A program made the translations under genes and the position numbers. Positions 19,869 through 28,694 of a stretch of DNA of 64,000 nucleotides are shown here, one piece after another; position 1 is the first letter of the stretch; each line of letters starts with the position of its first letter. The notes below the pieces were generated by a model that saw only the letters and a list, made by a program, of their open reading frames with translations, was not told the DNA's origin and made no database searches. Source of the stretch: Aquincola tertiaricarbonis (GTDB lineage Bacteria; Pseudomonadota; Gammaproteobacteria; Burkholderiales; Burkholderiaceae_C); NCBI RefSeq assembly GCF_000969605.1, contig NZ_JZUE01000013.1:141609-205608 (forward strand), in the 5' to 3' direction.

Positions 19869-20693
19869 CTATAGGGGCGTGCGGCCCGGCTCGGCCAGCC
19901 GGCGCAGTCGCTGGGCGGTGGTTTCGTCGGCGGGATAGAAGGCTTCCAGCGCCAGCTCCGCCAGCGTGATGTCGCGCGGCGTGCCGAACACCGTGGTGGT
20001 GGACAACAGCGACAACGGGCCCACCGGCGTGGACAGGCGCAGCGGCATGGCAATGCCGCCAGGCTCGGGATCGTCGACCGGTCCGGGCGCGGCGGCTTCC
20101 ACCGAGGCCGGTGATGGCAGCGCCTGCAGCTCCTGCAGCAGCGCGGCCAGCACCGGGTCGCCGGTGCCGCCGGCCTGCTGGCGCAGCCGCTCCAGCAGGT
20201 GGGCGCGCCAGGCGCGGTAGTTGAGGATGCGCGGCGCCAGGCCGTCGGGATGCAGGCTCAGCCGCAGCACGTTGACCGGCGGCGCCATCAGGCCGCTGCC
20301 CACGCCGGCCAGCAACAGCGGCAGCATGCGGTTGGCCGCCACCAGCTGCCAGTGGCGGTCGATCGCCAACGCCGGCCAGGGCTCATGCGCCTGCAGCACC
20401 TGCTGCACGGCCTGGCGCACCGGCGCCAGCGCCGGGTCGTCGAGCGGGCGCTCGGCATACAGCGGCGCATAGCCGGCCGCCACCAGCATTGCGTTGCGCT
20501 CGCGCAGCGGCACCTGCAGCTGCTCGGCCAGGCGCAGCACCATCTCGCGGCTGGGCGCGGCCTTGCCGCTTTCCAGGCAGCTGAGGTGGCGCTGCGACAC
20601 GTCGGCCTGCAGGGCGAACGCCAGCTGGCTCAGACGCCGGCGCTGGCGCCACTGGCGCAGGTGCTCCCCGATGGGCGTGGCGGTGGCCGCCAC
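19869..20693 (-). CDS. XRE-family transcriptional regulator with MmyB-like ligand domain
   Basis: The 274-residue product has an N-terminal Cro/C1 helix-turn-helix (about residues 8-62, with SQLAFALQADVSQRHLSCLE and GKAAPSREMVLRLA). An MmyB-type C-terminal domain follows, starting near PWPALAIDRHWQLVAANRM; in the family it may bind a fatty acid or similar ligand. The GTG at 20693 is chosen because it comes 2 bp after the stop of the preceding gene, so the two are translationally coupled. It probably controls that gene and perhaps the neighbouring DUF1428 and MFS genes (inference). Confidence 0.85.
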   Translation of the reverse strand: MAATATPIGEHLRQWRQRRRLSQLAFALQADVSQRHLSCLESGKAAPSREMVLRLAEQLQVPLRERNAMLVAAGYAPLYAERPLDDPALAPVRQAVQQVLQAHEPWPALAIDRHWQLVAANRMLPLLLAGVGSGLMAPPVNVLRLSLHPDGLAPRILNYRAWRAHLLERLRQQAGGTGDPVLAALLQELQALPSPASVEAAAPGPVDDPEPGGIAMPLRLSTPVGPLSLLSTTTVFGTPRDITLAELALEAFYPADETTAQRLRRLAEPGRTPL

Positions 20694-20695
20694 CG

Positions 20696-21091
20696 TCAGG
20701 CGGCCTCCGGCAGCGCGTCGATGAAGCCGGTGACTTCCAGCAGCCGGCCGCCGTGCAGCGTGGCGAAGTCGGTGCCGCGGATGGGCGCCGGCTGGGCACC
20801 GGCCGGGCCCAGGTGCCACGAGAACCGCAGCCGGTCGGCGTGCCCATCGGCCGAGCCTTCGGCCAGCATGAAGCGAAAGCCGGGAAAGCGCTGCTGCACG
20901 GCGGTGATCAGCGCGTCGATCTGCGCATGGCCGCTGGCCTGCATCATCGGGTCCATGTAGCGGCCTTCCTCATGCCACAGCGCCTGCAGCAGGTGATTGC
21001 GGCGCTGCGCATCGGGCTCGTTCCACAAGGCGATGTAGCGCTGGGCCAGCTGCTGTGCCTGCTGCTGGGCGGGGGTGGGGGCTTCTGACAT
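20696..21091 (-). CDS. NTF2-like (SnoaL-type) small protein
   Basis: The 131-residue product has the cone-shaped NTF2/SnoaL fold signature: an N-terminal helix (QQLAQRYIALWNEPDAQRR), the YMDPMMQASGHAQIDALI segment and beta strands with FRFMLAEGSADGHADRLRFSW. Such proteins act as isomerases, hydrolases or ligand binders, and the substrate cannot be read here. The ATG at 21091 has TGGAG upstream. It is coupled to the XRE regulator that follows, a pairing that I have seen annotated in other proteobacteria. Confidence 0.8.
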   Translation of the reverse strand: MSEAPTPAQQQAQQLAQRYIALWNEPDAQRRNHLLQALWHEEGRYMDPMMQASGHAQIDALITAVQQRFPGFRFMLAEGSADGHADRLRFSWHLGPAGAQPAPIRGTDFATLHGGRLLEVTGFIDALPEAA

Positions 21092-21183
21092 CTGGATCTC
21101 CAGGAGGTTGCGGGCCTCCAGCATCGGCCCGCAGCGGCCACCGCTCAACGACCTCGCAGGTCATCGCGCCACGGCCTGCCGCC

Positions 21184-21558
21184 TCAGCCCGCCGTGTCGC
21201 CGATGGTCACCAGCGGCTTGAAGCCACCCCAGAACATGCGCTTGCCATCGAACGGCATGTTCTGCGGATCCATGTCGGCCAGCCGCGGGTCGGCCATCAC
21301 CGCGGCATTGATGCGGTCGCGCTCCTCGCGCGAGGCGTAGACGATGTAGGCGAACACCACGGTCTCGTCGTCCTTGAGCTGCACGCTGCGCGGGAAGGAG
21401 GTCACCTCGCCCACCTTGACGTCGTCGGCCACGCATTCGCAGTAGGCCAGTGCGCCGTGCTCCATCCACACCGCGCCGGCCTTCTCGGCCAGCAGGCGGT
21501 AGTCGTCCAGCCTGCTCTTGGGCACGGGCACCACGAATCCATCGACATATCGCGACAT
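21184..21558 (-). CDS. DUF1428 family protein
   Basis: This is a 124-residue protein of unknown function with a ferredoxin-like (dimeric alpha-beta barrel) fold. The family pattern is clear: MSRYVDGFVVPVPK at the start, GALAYCECVADDV, RDRINAAVMADPRL and MPFDGKRMFWGGFKPLV at the end. GGAGATTCCC precedes the ATG. It lies 28 bp after the MFS gene on the same strand and is probably co-transcribed with it. Confidence 0.9.
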   Translation of the reverse strand: MSRYVDGFVVPVPKSRLDDYRLLAEKAGAVWMEHGALAYCECVADDVKVGEVTSFPRSVQLKDDETVVFAYIVYASREERDRINAAVMADPRLADMDPQNMPFDGKRMFWGGFKPLVTIGDTAG

Positions 21559-21586
21559 GGGAATCTCCTGGAAGTCGGCGCCGGCC

Positions 21587-23044
21587 TCAGGCCGCGCCGG
21601 GATGGGCCGCCGGGCGGGCGGCAACGGGGGCACGCATGAACAGCGCGCCGATCAGCGCCGCCACGGCGGCGAACACGGCACCCAGCAGCAGGGCCAGCTG
21701 GTAGCCGGTGTGAAGGGCCTCGGTGGCCGGCATGCCGCCGGCCAGCGCTGCGCTGGTGCGTGCGGCCGCCAGGCTGGCCAGCACGGCCAGGCCCAGCGCG
21801 CCGCCCATCATGAAGGCGGTGTTGACCACGCCGGAGGCCAGGCCCGATTCGTCCTCGCGCACGTCGCTCATCGCCGCCAGCAGCATCGGGTTGAAGGCCA
21901 CGCCCGCGCCGAGGCCGAGCAGCAGCATCGGCGGCAGCACATGCAGCATGAAGCTGCCGACCACCGGCGCCTGCGCGAACCACGCCAGGCCGACGGCGGC
22001 CAGCCCCAGCCCGGCGGCCATCGGCCGGCGCAGGCCGAAGCGCATCACGATGCGGGCCGACAGCCCGAGGGAGAACGCCGCCATCAGAAGGTTGGCGGGC
22101 AGGAAGCCCAGGCCCACCTGCATCGGCGAATAGCCCAGCACGCCCTGCATGTACAGCGCCGAGACGAAGAACCACGCGAACATCGCCGCCGCCCACAGCA
22201 CGCCGGCCGCATTGGCCGTGGCCACGTTGCGCAGCCTGAACAGCCGCAGCGGCACCAGCGGCGAGGCCACCCGCTGCTCGATCACCAGGAAGGCTGCGAA
22301 CAGCAGCACCGCCGCGCCCAGCACGCCCAGCGTGCGCGGCGAAAGCCAGCCCGCGGCGTTGCCGTCCACCACGCCGTACACCGCCAGCATCAACGACAGC
22401 GTGATGGTGGCTGCGCCCGCCAGGTCCAGCCGCACCGGGCCGGCGCCGCCGCGCGCGGCGGGCAGCAGCCGCCAGGAGGCGATGAACACGCCCAGGCCGA
22501 TCGGCAGGTTCACCAGGAAGATGGCAGGCCAGCCCAGCGTGCCGGTGAGCAGCCCGCCCATCAGCACGCCGATGCTGCCGCCGCTGGCGCACACGAAGCC
22601 GTACACGCCCATGGCCCTGGCCCGGTCCGCCGGCGTTTGGAACAGGGTCATGATGAGCGACAGCGCCACCGCCGAGACCACCGCGCCCGCCACGCCCTGC
22701 ACCGCGCGTGAAGCGATCAACAGGCCTTGCGTGTGGCTGAGGCCGCAGGCCAGCGAGGCGACAGTGAAGGCGGTAATGCCGACCAGGAACAACCGCCGGT
22801 GCCCGTACAGGTCGCCCAGCCGGCCGCCCAGCAGCAGGAAGCCGCCAAAGGTGAGCATGTAGGCATTGACCACCCACACCAGCGAGGTCTCGCTGAACTG
22901 CAGGTCGGCGCGGATGGAGGGCAGCGCCACGTTCACGATGGTCGTGTCCAGCACGATCATCAGCACGCCCAGGCACAGCACGGTCAGTGCCAGCCAGCGC
23001 TGTCGCAGGTGGGGCTCGGTCGCTTGTGGTGCGGTGGGCGCCAT
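21587..23044 (-). CDS. MFS drug-efflux transporter, DHA2 (EmrB/QacA) family
   Basis: This is a proton-driven exporter of the 14-helix DHA2 group. The 485-residue product carries motif A (GGRLGDLYGHRRLF) and motif C-like segments around GGSIGVLMGGLLTGTLGWPAIFLVNLPIG. The N-terminal motif D1-like stretch LDTTIVNVALPSI is also present. The ATG at 23044 gives a short cytosolic N-terminus; the frame is open upstream but Arg-rich and not conserved. Substrate unknown. No periplasmic adaptor gene is adjacent, so it probably works alone. Confidence 0.9.
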   Translation of the reverse strand: MAPTAPQATEPHLRQRWLALTVLCLGVLMIVLDTTIVNVALPSIRADLQFSETSLVWVVNAYMLTFGGFLLLGGRLGDLYGHRRLFLVGITAFTVASLACGLSHTQGLLIASRAVQGVAGAVVSAVALSLIMTLFQTPADRARAMGVYGFVCASGGSIGVLMGGLLTGTLGWPAIFLVNLPIGLGVFIASWRLLPAARGGAGPVRLDLAGAATITLSLMLAVYGVVDGNAAGWLSPRTLGVLGAAVLLFAAFLVIEQRVASPLVPLRLFRLRNVATANAAGVLWAAAMFAWFFVSALYMQGVLGYSPMQVGLGFLPANLLMAAFSLGLSARIVMRFGLRRPMAAGLGLAAVGLAWFAQAPVVGSFMLHVLPPMLLLGLGAGVAFNPMLLAAMSDVREDESGLASGVVNTAFMMGGALGLAVLASLAAARTSAALAGGMPATEALHTGYQLALLLGAVFAAVAALIGALFMRAPVAARPAAHPGAA

Positions 23045-23227
23045 GGGGCCATCGTCCTCGAGGTGAAGCCGGCTCGGCGAGCCTGCAACCCTACGACGAA
23101 CGAGCGCCGGCCGCATCGACATGCCGGTGTGGACACAGCGGGCGACGCCGAAAAATTCGTAACCAAGGCTCGCAGCAGGGACGCCCGGCGCGGCGCGGTC
23201 CATGCGCGGCGCTGCGCAGGGTTGGCG

Positions 23228-23629
23228 CTACAGCGCGTCGGCTTCCAGCTGCGTGTCGATCTGGATGTCGCCCACCAGCGTCTTGTGCACCGGGCAGGCC
23301 TCGGCCACGCGAAGCAGCGCGGCACGCTGGTCGTCGGTGAGCGCGCCGAACACCTGGATGCTGCGTCGCATGCGGTAGACGCCCGCCTCGTGCGTGTGCG
23401 TCACCTTGACGTCGATCTGCCGGATGTCGAAGGCCTTGCGCTGGGCATAGAGCTCCAGCGTCAGCGTGGTGCAGGCGGCCAGCGCCGCATCCAGCAGGTC
23501 GTGCGGCGAAGGATGCGCCGCTGTCTCGCCGGGCTTGGCGTCCACGTCCACGGCCAGCAGGCCGCCGGGCAGCGCCACCTCGCAGGCGGTGACGCCACGG
23601 TCCACGTTCCATTGCGCCTGGATGGTCAT
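23228..23629 (-). CDS. OsmC-family peroxide-stress protein
   Basis: OsmC/Ohr proteins reduce organic hydroperoxides with a pair of cysteines. The 133-residue product has Cys53 in LAACTTLTLELYA and Cys112 in EACPVHKTL, the usual positions, and the conserved PSPHDLLDAALAAC. The ATG overlaps the stop of the HxlR gene as ATGA, so both are made from one message. This suggests that the regulator responds to oxidative or electrophilic stress. Confidence 0.9.
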   Translation of the reverse strand: MTIQAQWNVDRGVTACEVALPGGLLAVDVDAKPGETAAHPSPHDLLDAALAACTTLTLELYAQRKAFDIRQIDVKVTHTHEAGVYRMRRSIQVFGALTDDQRAALLRVAEACPVHKTLVGDIQIDTQLEADAL

Positions 23630-24021
23630 GCCTTCATCCTCTTGTCGTTGCAGGCCACGGGGGCTTCTTCCTCGTCGGGCAGCACCTGCGTGGGCAGGTT
23701 GCCGATGCGCTTCATGTTCTTGCTGCCCCATTCGCACAGCGGCCCGAGGGCTGTCATCAGCGATTCACCAAAGGGCGTGATCGTGTAGTCCACGCGTGGC
23801 GGCACTTCCTGGTAGTTTCTGCGCAGCACCACGCCGTCGAGTTCCAGCTCCTTCAGCTCCTGCGTCAACATCTTCTCGCTGATGTTGCCGATGAGCCTGC
23901 GCAGCTCGCCGAACCGGCGCGCCTCGCCACCCGTCAGGTTGTACAGGATCAGCAGCTTCCACTTGCCGCCGATGAGCGACAGCGCTGCTTCCAGGCCGCA
24001 GCCGTAGGTCTTGCGAATCAT
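23626..24021 (-). CDS. HxlR-family winged-helix regulator
   Basis: The 131-residue product begins MIRKTYGCGLEAALSLIGGKWKLLIL, the hallmark of HxlR regulators, with Cys8 at the position used for redox sensing in YodB/HypR-type members. The winged helix continues through RFGELRRLIGNISEKMLTQEL and VDYTITPFGESL. GGAGGCGCC precedes the ATG. It is divergent from an RND efflux operon and upstream of osmC, so it most likely represses both and itself, releasing DNA on thiol modification (inference). Confidence 0.92.
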   Translation of the reverse strand: MIRKTYGCGLEAALSLIGGKWKLLILYNLTGGEARRFGELRRLIGNISEKMLTQELKELELDGVVLRRNYQEVPPRVDYTITPFGESLMTALGPLCEWGSKNMKRIGNLPTQVLPDEEEAPVACNDKRMKA

Positions 24022-24041
24022 GGCGCCTCCGAAAAATTTGT

Positions 24042-24069
24042 GGCACTTACCAAAAGGTGGGTACTTGCC
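24042..24069. promoter_or_regulatory. Candidate HxlR operator between hxlR-osmC and the RND pump
   Basis: Two direct repeats, GGCACTTACC and GGTACTTGCC, start 18 bp apart, and the stretch between them forms the imperfect palindrome ACTTACC-AAAA-GGTGGGT. The element lies 20 bp upstream of the HxlR start. TTGCCA at 24065-24070 could serve as a -35 box for the pump operon, with a weak CATTGT 17 bp later. Confidence 0.55.
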
Positions 24070-24176
24070 ATTCGGAAATTGAGATCGCATTGTAGAGCCC
24101 AAGTTCCCCGGCTCGCACCGCGGAACGCTGACAACAACGATCTTGGCGTTTCCCTTTTTCCAGCAGGAGTACCCCC

Positions 24177-25403
24177 ATGAACCGCAATCCCTTGAGCCGG
24201 CCACGAGCCTGGTGGCTCGGCGGCCTTGCCGTCACCGCGATCGCCGCCGCTGCGGCGCTGAGCCTGTCGCCCCGCAGCGATGCGGCCGACGTGCCCGCCG
24301 CGCAGGCGGCCCCTCCGGCGGTGCCGGTGTCGGTGGCCACCGTCGAGGCGCGTGACGTCACCGCCTGGGACGAGTTCTCCGGCCGGCTGGAAGCGGTGGA
24401 CCGCGTGGAGGTGCGCTCCCGCGTGGCCGGTGCGGTGCAGGCGGTGCACTTCCGCGAAGGCTCGCTGGTGAAGAAGGGCGACCTGCTGCTGACCATCGAC
24501 CCCGCGCCCTATGCCGCCGAGGTGGACCGCGCCGAGGCGCAGGTGACCGCGGCGCAGGCCCGCGTGGCCTTCACGCAGAGCGAGGCCGAGCGTTCGCAGC
24601 GCCTCTGGCAGGAACAGGCCATCGCCCAGCGCGAGCTGGACGAGCGCCGCAATGCCCACAACGAGGCCGCCGCCAACCTGCGCGCGGCGCAGGCCGCGCT
24701 GCAGTCGGCCCGGCTCAACCTCGGCTACACCCAGGTGCGTGCGCCGGTGTCCGGCCGCGTGGGCCGCATCGAGGTGACCGTGGGCAACCTGATCTCGGCC
24801 GGTGCCGGTGCGCCGGTGCTCACCACGCTGGTGTCGGTGAGCCCGATCTACGCCACCTTCGATGCCGACGAGCGCATCGTCACCAAGGCGCTGGCCGAGC
24901 TGCCGGGCACGCAGCGGCATGAGCAGCTGCAGCGCATCCCGGTGCGCATGGAAACCGCCGACGGCGTGTCGGTCGATGGCCGGCTGCAACTGATCGACAA
25001 CATGGTGGACGCACGCAGCGGCACGGTGCGCGTGCGCGCGGTGTTCGACAACCCGCAGGGGCAGCTCACGCCGGGCCAGTTCGCGCGGCTGCGCATGGGC
25101 CAGGCCAGGACCGGCCAGGCGCTGCTGCTGAACGAACGCGCGGTGGGCACCGACCAGAGCAAGCGCTACGTGATGGTGGTGGGCGAGGGCGACAAGGTGG
25201 CCTGGCGCGAGGTGACCCTGGGCGCCTCGGTCGATGGCCTGCGCATCGTCACGCAGGGCCTGAAGGCCGGCGAGCGCGTGGTGGTCAACGGCCTGCAGCG
25301 GGTGCGCCCGGGCGTGCAGGTGGCGCCCAAGCTGGTGCCGATGGATGCCAAGCCCGACGTGACCGCCGCCACCGAGCGCAAGGCCGCACAGGCCAACTCG
25401 TGA
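24177..25403 (+). CDS. RND efflux periplasmic adaptor (MexE/AcrA family)
   Basis: This membrane-fusion protein bridges the inner-membrane pump and the outer-membrane channel. The 408-residue product has an N-terminal membrane anchor (WWLGGLAVTAIAAAAALSL) rather than a lipobox. It then shows the lipoyl halves (EVRSRVAGAVQAVHFREGSLV and VRAPVSGRVGRIEVTVGNLI), an alpha-helical hairpin at about 110-165, and the beta-barrel and membrane-proximal domains. AGGAG lies 9 bp before the ATG. It is first in an adaptor-pump-channel operon; the pump starts 13 bp after its stop. Confidence 0.93.
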   Translation: MNRNPLSRPRAWWLGGLAVTAIAAAAALSLSPRSDAADVPAAQAAPPAVPVSVATVEARDVTAWDEFSGRLEAVDRVEVRSRVAGAVQAVHFREGSLVKKGDLLLTIDPAPYAAEVDRAEAQVTAAQARVAFTQSEAERSQRLWQEQAIAQRELDERRNAHNEAAANLRAAQAALQSARLNLGYTQVRAPVSGRVGRIEVTVGNLISAGAGAPVLTTLVSVSPIYATFDADERIVTKALAELPGTQRHEQLQRIPVRMETADGVSVDGRLQLIDNMVDARSGTVRVRAVFDNPQGQLTPGQFARLRMGQARTGQALLLNERAVGTDQSKRYVMVVGEGDKVAWREVTLGASVDGLRIVTQGLKAGERVVVNGLQRVRPGVQVAPKLVPMDAKPDVTAATERKAAQANS

Positions 25404-25416
25404 TCGGGAGCGCGAC

Positions 25417-28400
25417 ATGAACCTGTCCAAGTTCTTCATCGACCGGCCCATCTTCGCGGGCGTGCTGTCGGTGCTGATGCTCATCGGCGGCCTGCTGGCG
25501 CTGCGGGTGCTGCCGGTGTCCGAGTACCCGGAAGTGGTGCCGCCTTCGGTGGTGGTGCGGGCGCAGTACCCCGGCGCCAATCCGAAGGTGATCGCCGAGA
25601 CCGTGGCCACGCCGCTGGAGGAATCGATCAACGGCGTGGAAGGCATGCTCTACATGAGCAGCCAGGCCACCACCGACGGCGTGATGCAGCTCACCGTCAC
25701 CTTCGCGCTGGGCGTCGACCCCGACAAGGCGCAGCAGCTGGTGCAGAACCGCGTCTCGCAGGCGGAGCCGCGGCTGCCCGAGGAAGTGCGTCGGCTGGGC
25801 GTGACCACCATCAAGAGCTCGCCCGACCTCACGCTGGTGGTGCATTTGGTGTCGCCCACCGGCCGCTATGACAACACCTACCTGCGCAACTACGCCGCCA
25901 TCAACCTGAAGGACCGCCTGGCGCGCCTGAAGGGCGTGGGCCAGGTGCAGCTGTGGGGCAGCGGCGACTACGCGATGCGCGTGTGGCTGGACCCGGCCAA
26001 GGTGGCCGAGCGCGGCCTGGCCGCCGGCGACGTGGCTGCCGCCATCCGTCAGCAGAACGTGCAGGCCGCGGCCGGCGTGGTGGGTGCTTCGCCGGGCCTG
26101 CCGGGCGTGGATTTCCAGCTCTCGGTGAATGCCCAGGGCCGGCTGGAAAGCGAGGAGCAGTTCGGCGACATCATCGTCAAGACCGGTGCCGACGGCGCCG
26201 TGACCCGCCTGCGCGACGTGGCGCGGCTGGAGCTGGGCGCGGCCGACTATGCGCTGCGCTCGCTGCTCGACAACAAGGAGGCGGTGGCCATCGCCATCCT
26301 GGCTTCGCCGGGCTCCAACGCCATCGACATCGCCGACCAGGTGCGCGCCACCATGGCCGAGGCGCAGCAGGCCATGCCGGAGGGCGTGGAATACAGCATC
26401 GTCTACGACACCACGCAGTTCGTGCGCGCGTCCATCGAATCGGTGGTGCACACGCTGCTGGAGGCGGTGCTGCTGGTGGTCATCGTGGTGATCGTGTTCC
26501 TGCAGACCTGGCGCGCCTCCATCATTCCGCTGCTGGCGGTGCCGGTGTCGGTGGTGGGCACCTTCGCGGTGATGCACCTGTTCGGCTTCTCGATCAATGC
26601 GCTGAGCCTGTTCGGCCTGGTGCTGGCCATCGGCATCGTGGTGGACGACGCCATCGTGGTGGTGGAGAACGTCGAGCGCAACATCGAGGCGGGCCTGAGC
26701 CCGCGCGAGGCCACCTACCGCGCGATGCGCGAGGTGTCCGGCCCCATCATCGCGATCGCGCTGGTGCTGGTGGCGGTGTTCGTGCCGCTGGCCTTCATCA
26801 GCGGCCTGACCGGCCAGTTCTACCGCCAGTTCGCGCTGACCATCGCCATCTCCACGGTGATCTCGGCCATCAACTCGCTGACGCTCTCGCCCGCGCTGGC
26901 CGCGCTGCTGCTCAAGGGCCATGACGAGCCCAAGGACGCGCTGACCCGCGGCATGGACCGGGCCTTCGGCTGGTTCTTCCGCGGCTTCAACAAGGCCTTC
27001 GGCCGCAGCTCCGAGGCCTACAGCCGCGGCGTCACCCGCGTGCTGGGCCGCAAGGCGCTGATGATGGCGCTGTACCTGGGCCTGGTGGCGCTGACCTTCG
27101 GCCTGTTCAAGTCGGTGCCCAGCGGCTTCGTGCCCGCGCAGGACAAGCAATACCTGATCGGCTTCGCCCAGCTGCCCGACGGCGCCACGCTGGACCGCAC
27201 CGACGAGGTGATCCGCCGCATGGGCGAGATCACGCTGAAGCAGCCGGGCGTGGAGCACGCCATCTCGTTCCCGGGCCTGTCGATCAACGGCTTCACCAAC
27301 AGCTCCAACTCGGGCGTGGTGTTCGTCAGCCTGAAGCCTTTCGAGGAACGCACCGACAAGAGCCTGAACGCCGGCGCCATCGCCGGGGCGCTGAACCAGC
27401 AGTTCGCGCAGATCGAGGATGCGTTCATCGTCATGTTCCCGCCGCCGCCGGTGCAGGGGCTGGGCACCACGGGCGGCTTCAAGCTGCAGCTGGAGGACCG
27501 CGCCTCGCTCGGCTACGAGGCGCTGGACGCGGCCACCAAGGCCTTCATGGCCAAGGCCTACCAGACGCCCGAGCTGGCCGGCATGTTCAGCAGCTACCAG
27601 GTGAACGTGCCGCAGCTCTACGCCAACATCGACCGCACCAAGGCGCGGCAGCTGGGCGTGGCGGTGACCGACGTGTTCGACACGATGCAGATCTACCTCG
27701 GCAGCCTGTACGTGAACGACTTCAACAAGTTCGGCCGCACGTACTCGGTGCGGGTGCAGGCCGATGCCGAGCACCGCGCACGGGCCGACGACATCGGCCT
27801 GCTGAAGGTGCGCTCGGCCACCGGCGAGATGGTGCCGCTGGCCGCGCTGATGAACGTGCAGCCCAGCTTCGGGCCCGAGCGCGCGATGCGCTACAACGGC
27901 TTCCTGTCGGCCGACATCAACGGTGGCCCGGCCCCGGGTTATTCGTCGGGCCAGGCGCGCGAGGCCATCGAGCGCATCGCCAAGGAGACGCTGCCGCCCG
28001 GCATCGGCTTCGAATGGACCGAGCTGACGTACCAGGAGATCCTGGCCGGCAACTCCGCGGTCATCGTGTTCCCGCTGGCCATCCTGCTGGTGTTCCTGGT
28101 GCTGGCCGCGCAGTACGAGAGCCTGACGCTGCCGCTGGCCATCATCCTCATCGTGCCGATGGGGCTGCTGGCGGCGATGACGGGCGTGTGGCTGTCCGAT
28201 GGCGACAGCAACGTGTTCACGCAGATCGGGCTGGTGGTGCTGGTGGGGCTGAGCGCGAAGAACGCGATCCTGATCGTGGAATTCGCGCGCGAGCTGGAGT
28301 TTGCCGGCCGCACGCCGCTGCAGGCCGCCATCGAGGCCAGCCGCCTGCGCCTGCGTCCCATCCTGATGACCTCGCTGGCCTTCGTGATGGGTGTGCTGCC

Positions 28401-28671
28401 GCTGGTGCTGTCCACCGGCGCGGGCGCCGAGATGCGCAGCGCCATGGGCATCGCGGTGTTCGCCGGGATGATCGGCGTCACGGCCTTCGGCCTCTTCCTC
28501 ACGCCGGTGTTCTACGTGCTGCTGCGCCAGCTCACCGGCAACCGGCCGCTGAAGCTGCATGGCGAGGTGCCGCACCTGGAGGCCTTCGCCGGTGCCCATG
28601 CGGCGCCCGCCACGGGCGGTGCCGGCCTGCAGCCCTCACCGGCCGCGCCGCGCCACCCGCACGACGCCTGA
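25417..28671 (+). CDS. RND multidrug efflux permease (MexF/AcrB family, HAE1)
   Basis: This is the proton-driven inner-membrane pump of a tripartite efflux system. The 1,084-residue product starts MNLSKFFIDRPIFAGVLS and shows the HAE1 family motifs. The proton-relay aspartates Asp410 and Asp411 are in IGIVVDDAIVVVENVER, and GLSAKNAILIVEFAR is near TM10. Large periplasmic porter loops follow TM1 and TM7. By resemblance it is closer to MexF than to AcrB. The C-terminus carries an Ala/Pro-rich tail of about 30 residues. The stop overlaps an ATG, but the channel gene probably starts 24 bp later. Confidence 0.95.
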   Translation: MNLSKFFIDRPIFAGVLSVLMLIGGLLALRVLPVSEYPEVVPPSVVVRAQYPGANPKVIAETVATPLEESINGVEGMLYMSSQATTDGVMQLTVTFALGVDPDKAQQLVQNRVSQAEPRLPEEVRRLGVTTIKSSPDLTLVVHLVSPTGRYDNTYLRNYAAINLKDRLARLKGVGQVQLWGSGDYAMRVWLDPAKVAERGLAAGDVAAAIRQQNVQAAAGVVGASPGLPGVDFQLSVNAQGRLESEEQFGDIIVKTGADGAVTRLRDVARLELGAADYALRSLLDNKEAVAIAILASPGSNAIDIADQVRATMAEAQQAMPEGVEYSIVYDTTQFVRASIESVVHTLLEAVLLVVIVVIVFLQTWRASIIPLLAVPVSVVGTFAVMHLFGFSINALSLFGLVLAIGIVVDDAIVVVENVERNIEAGLSPREATYRAMREVSGPIIAIALVLVAVFVPLAFISGLTGQFYRQFALTIAISTVISAINSLTLSPALAALLLKGHDEPKDALTRGMDRAFGWFFRGFNKAFGRSSEAYSRGVTRVLGRKALMMALYLGLVALTFGLFKSVPSGFVPAQDKQYLIGFAQLPDGATLDRTDEVIRRMGEITLKQPGVEHAISFPGLSINGFTNSSNSGVVFVSLKPFEERTDKSLNAGAIAGALNQQFAQIEDAFIVMFPPPPVQGLGTTGGFKLQLEDRASLGYEALDAATKAFMAKAYQTPELAGMFSSYQVNVPQLYANIDRTKARQLGVAVTDVFDTMQIYLGSLYVNDFNKFGRTYSVRVQADAEHRARADDIGLLKVRSATGEMVPLAALMNVQPSFGPERAMRYNGFLSADINGGPAPGYSSGQAREAIERIAKETLPPGIGFEWTELTYQEILAGNSAVIVFPLAILLVFLVLAAQYESLTLPLAIILIVPMGLLAAMTGVWLSDGDSNVFTQIGLVVLVGLSAKNAILIVEFARELEFAGRTPLQAAIEASRLRLRPILMTSLAFVMGVLPLVLSTGAGAEMRSAMGIAVFAGMIGVTAFGLFLTPVFYVLLRQLTGNRPLKLHGEVPHLEAFAGAHAAPATGGAGLQPSPAAPRHPHDA

Positions 28672-28694
28672 TGCCCGCCGCCAAGGAGAACAAG

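Noticed and set aside
25285..28599. An open frame of 1,104 codons antisense to the RND permease
   Set aside because: High G+C leaves few stops in this antisense frame. The composition (His/Gln/Arg-rich) and lack of any motif show that it is a shadow of the pump gene.
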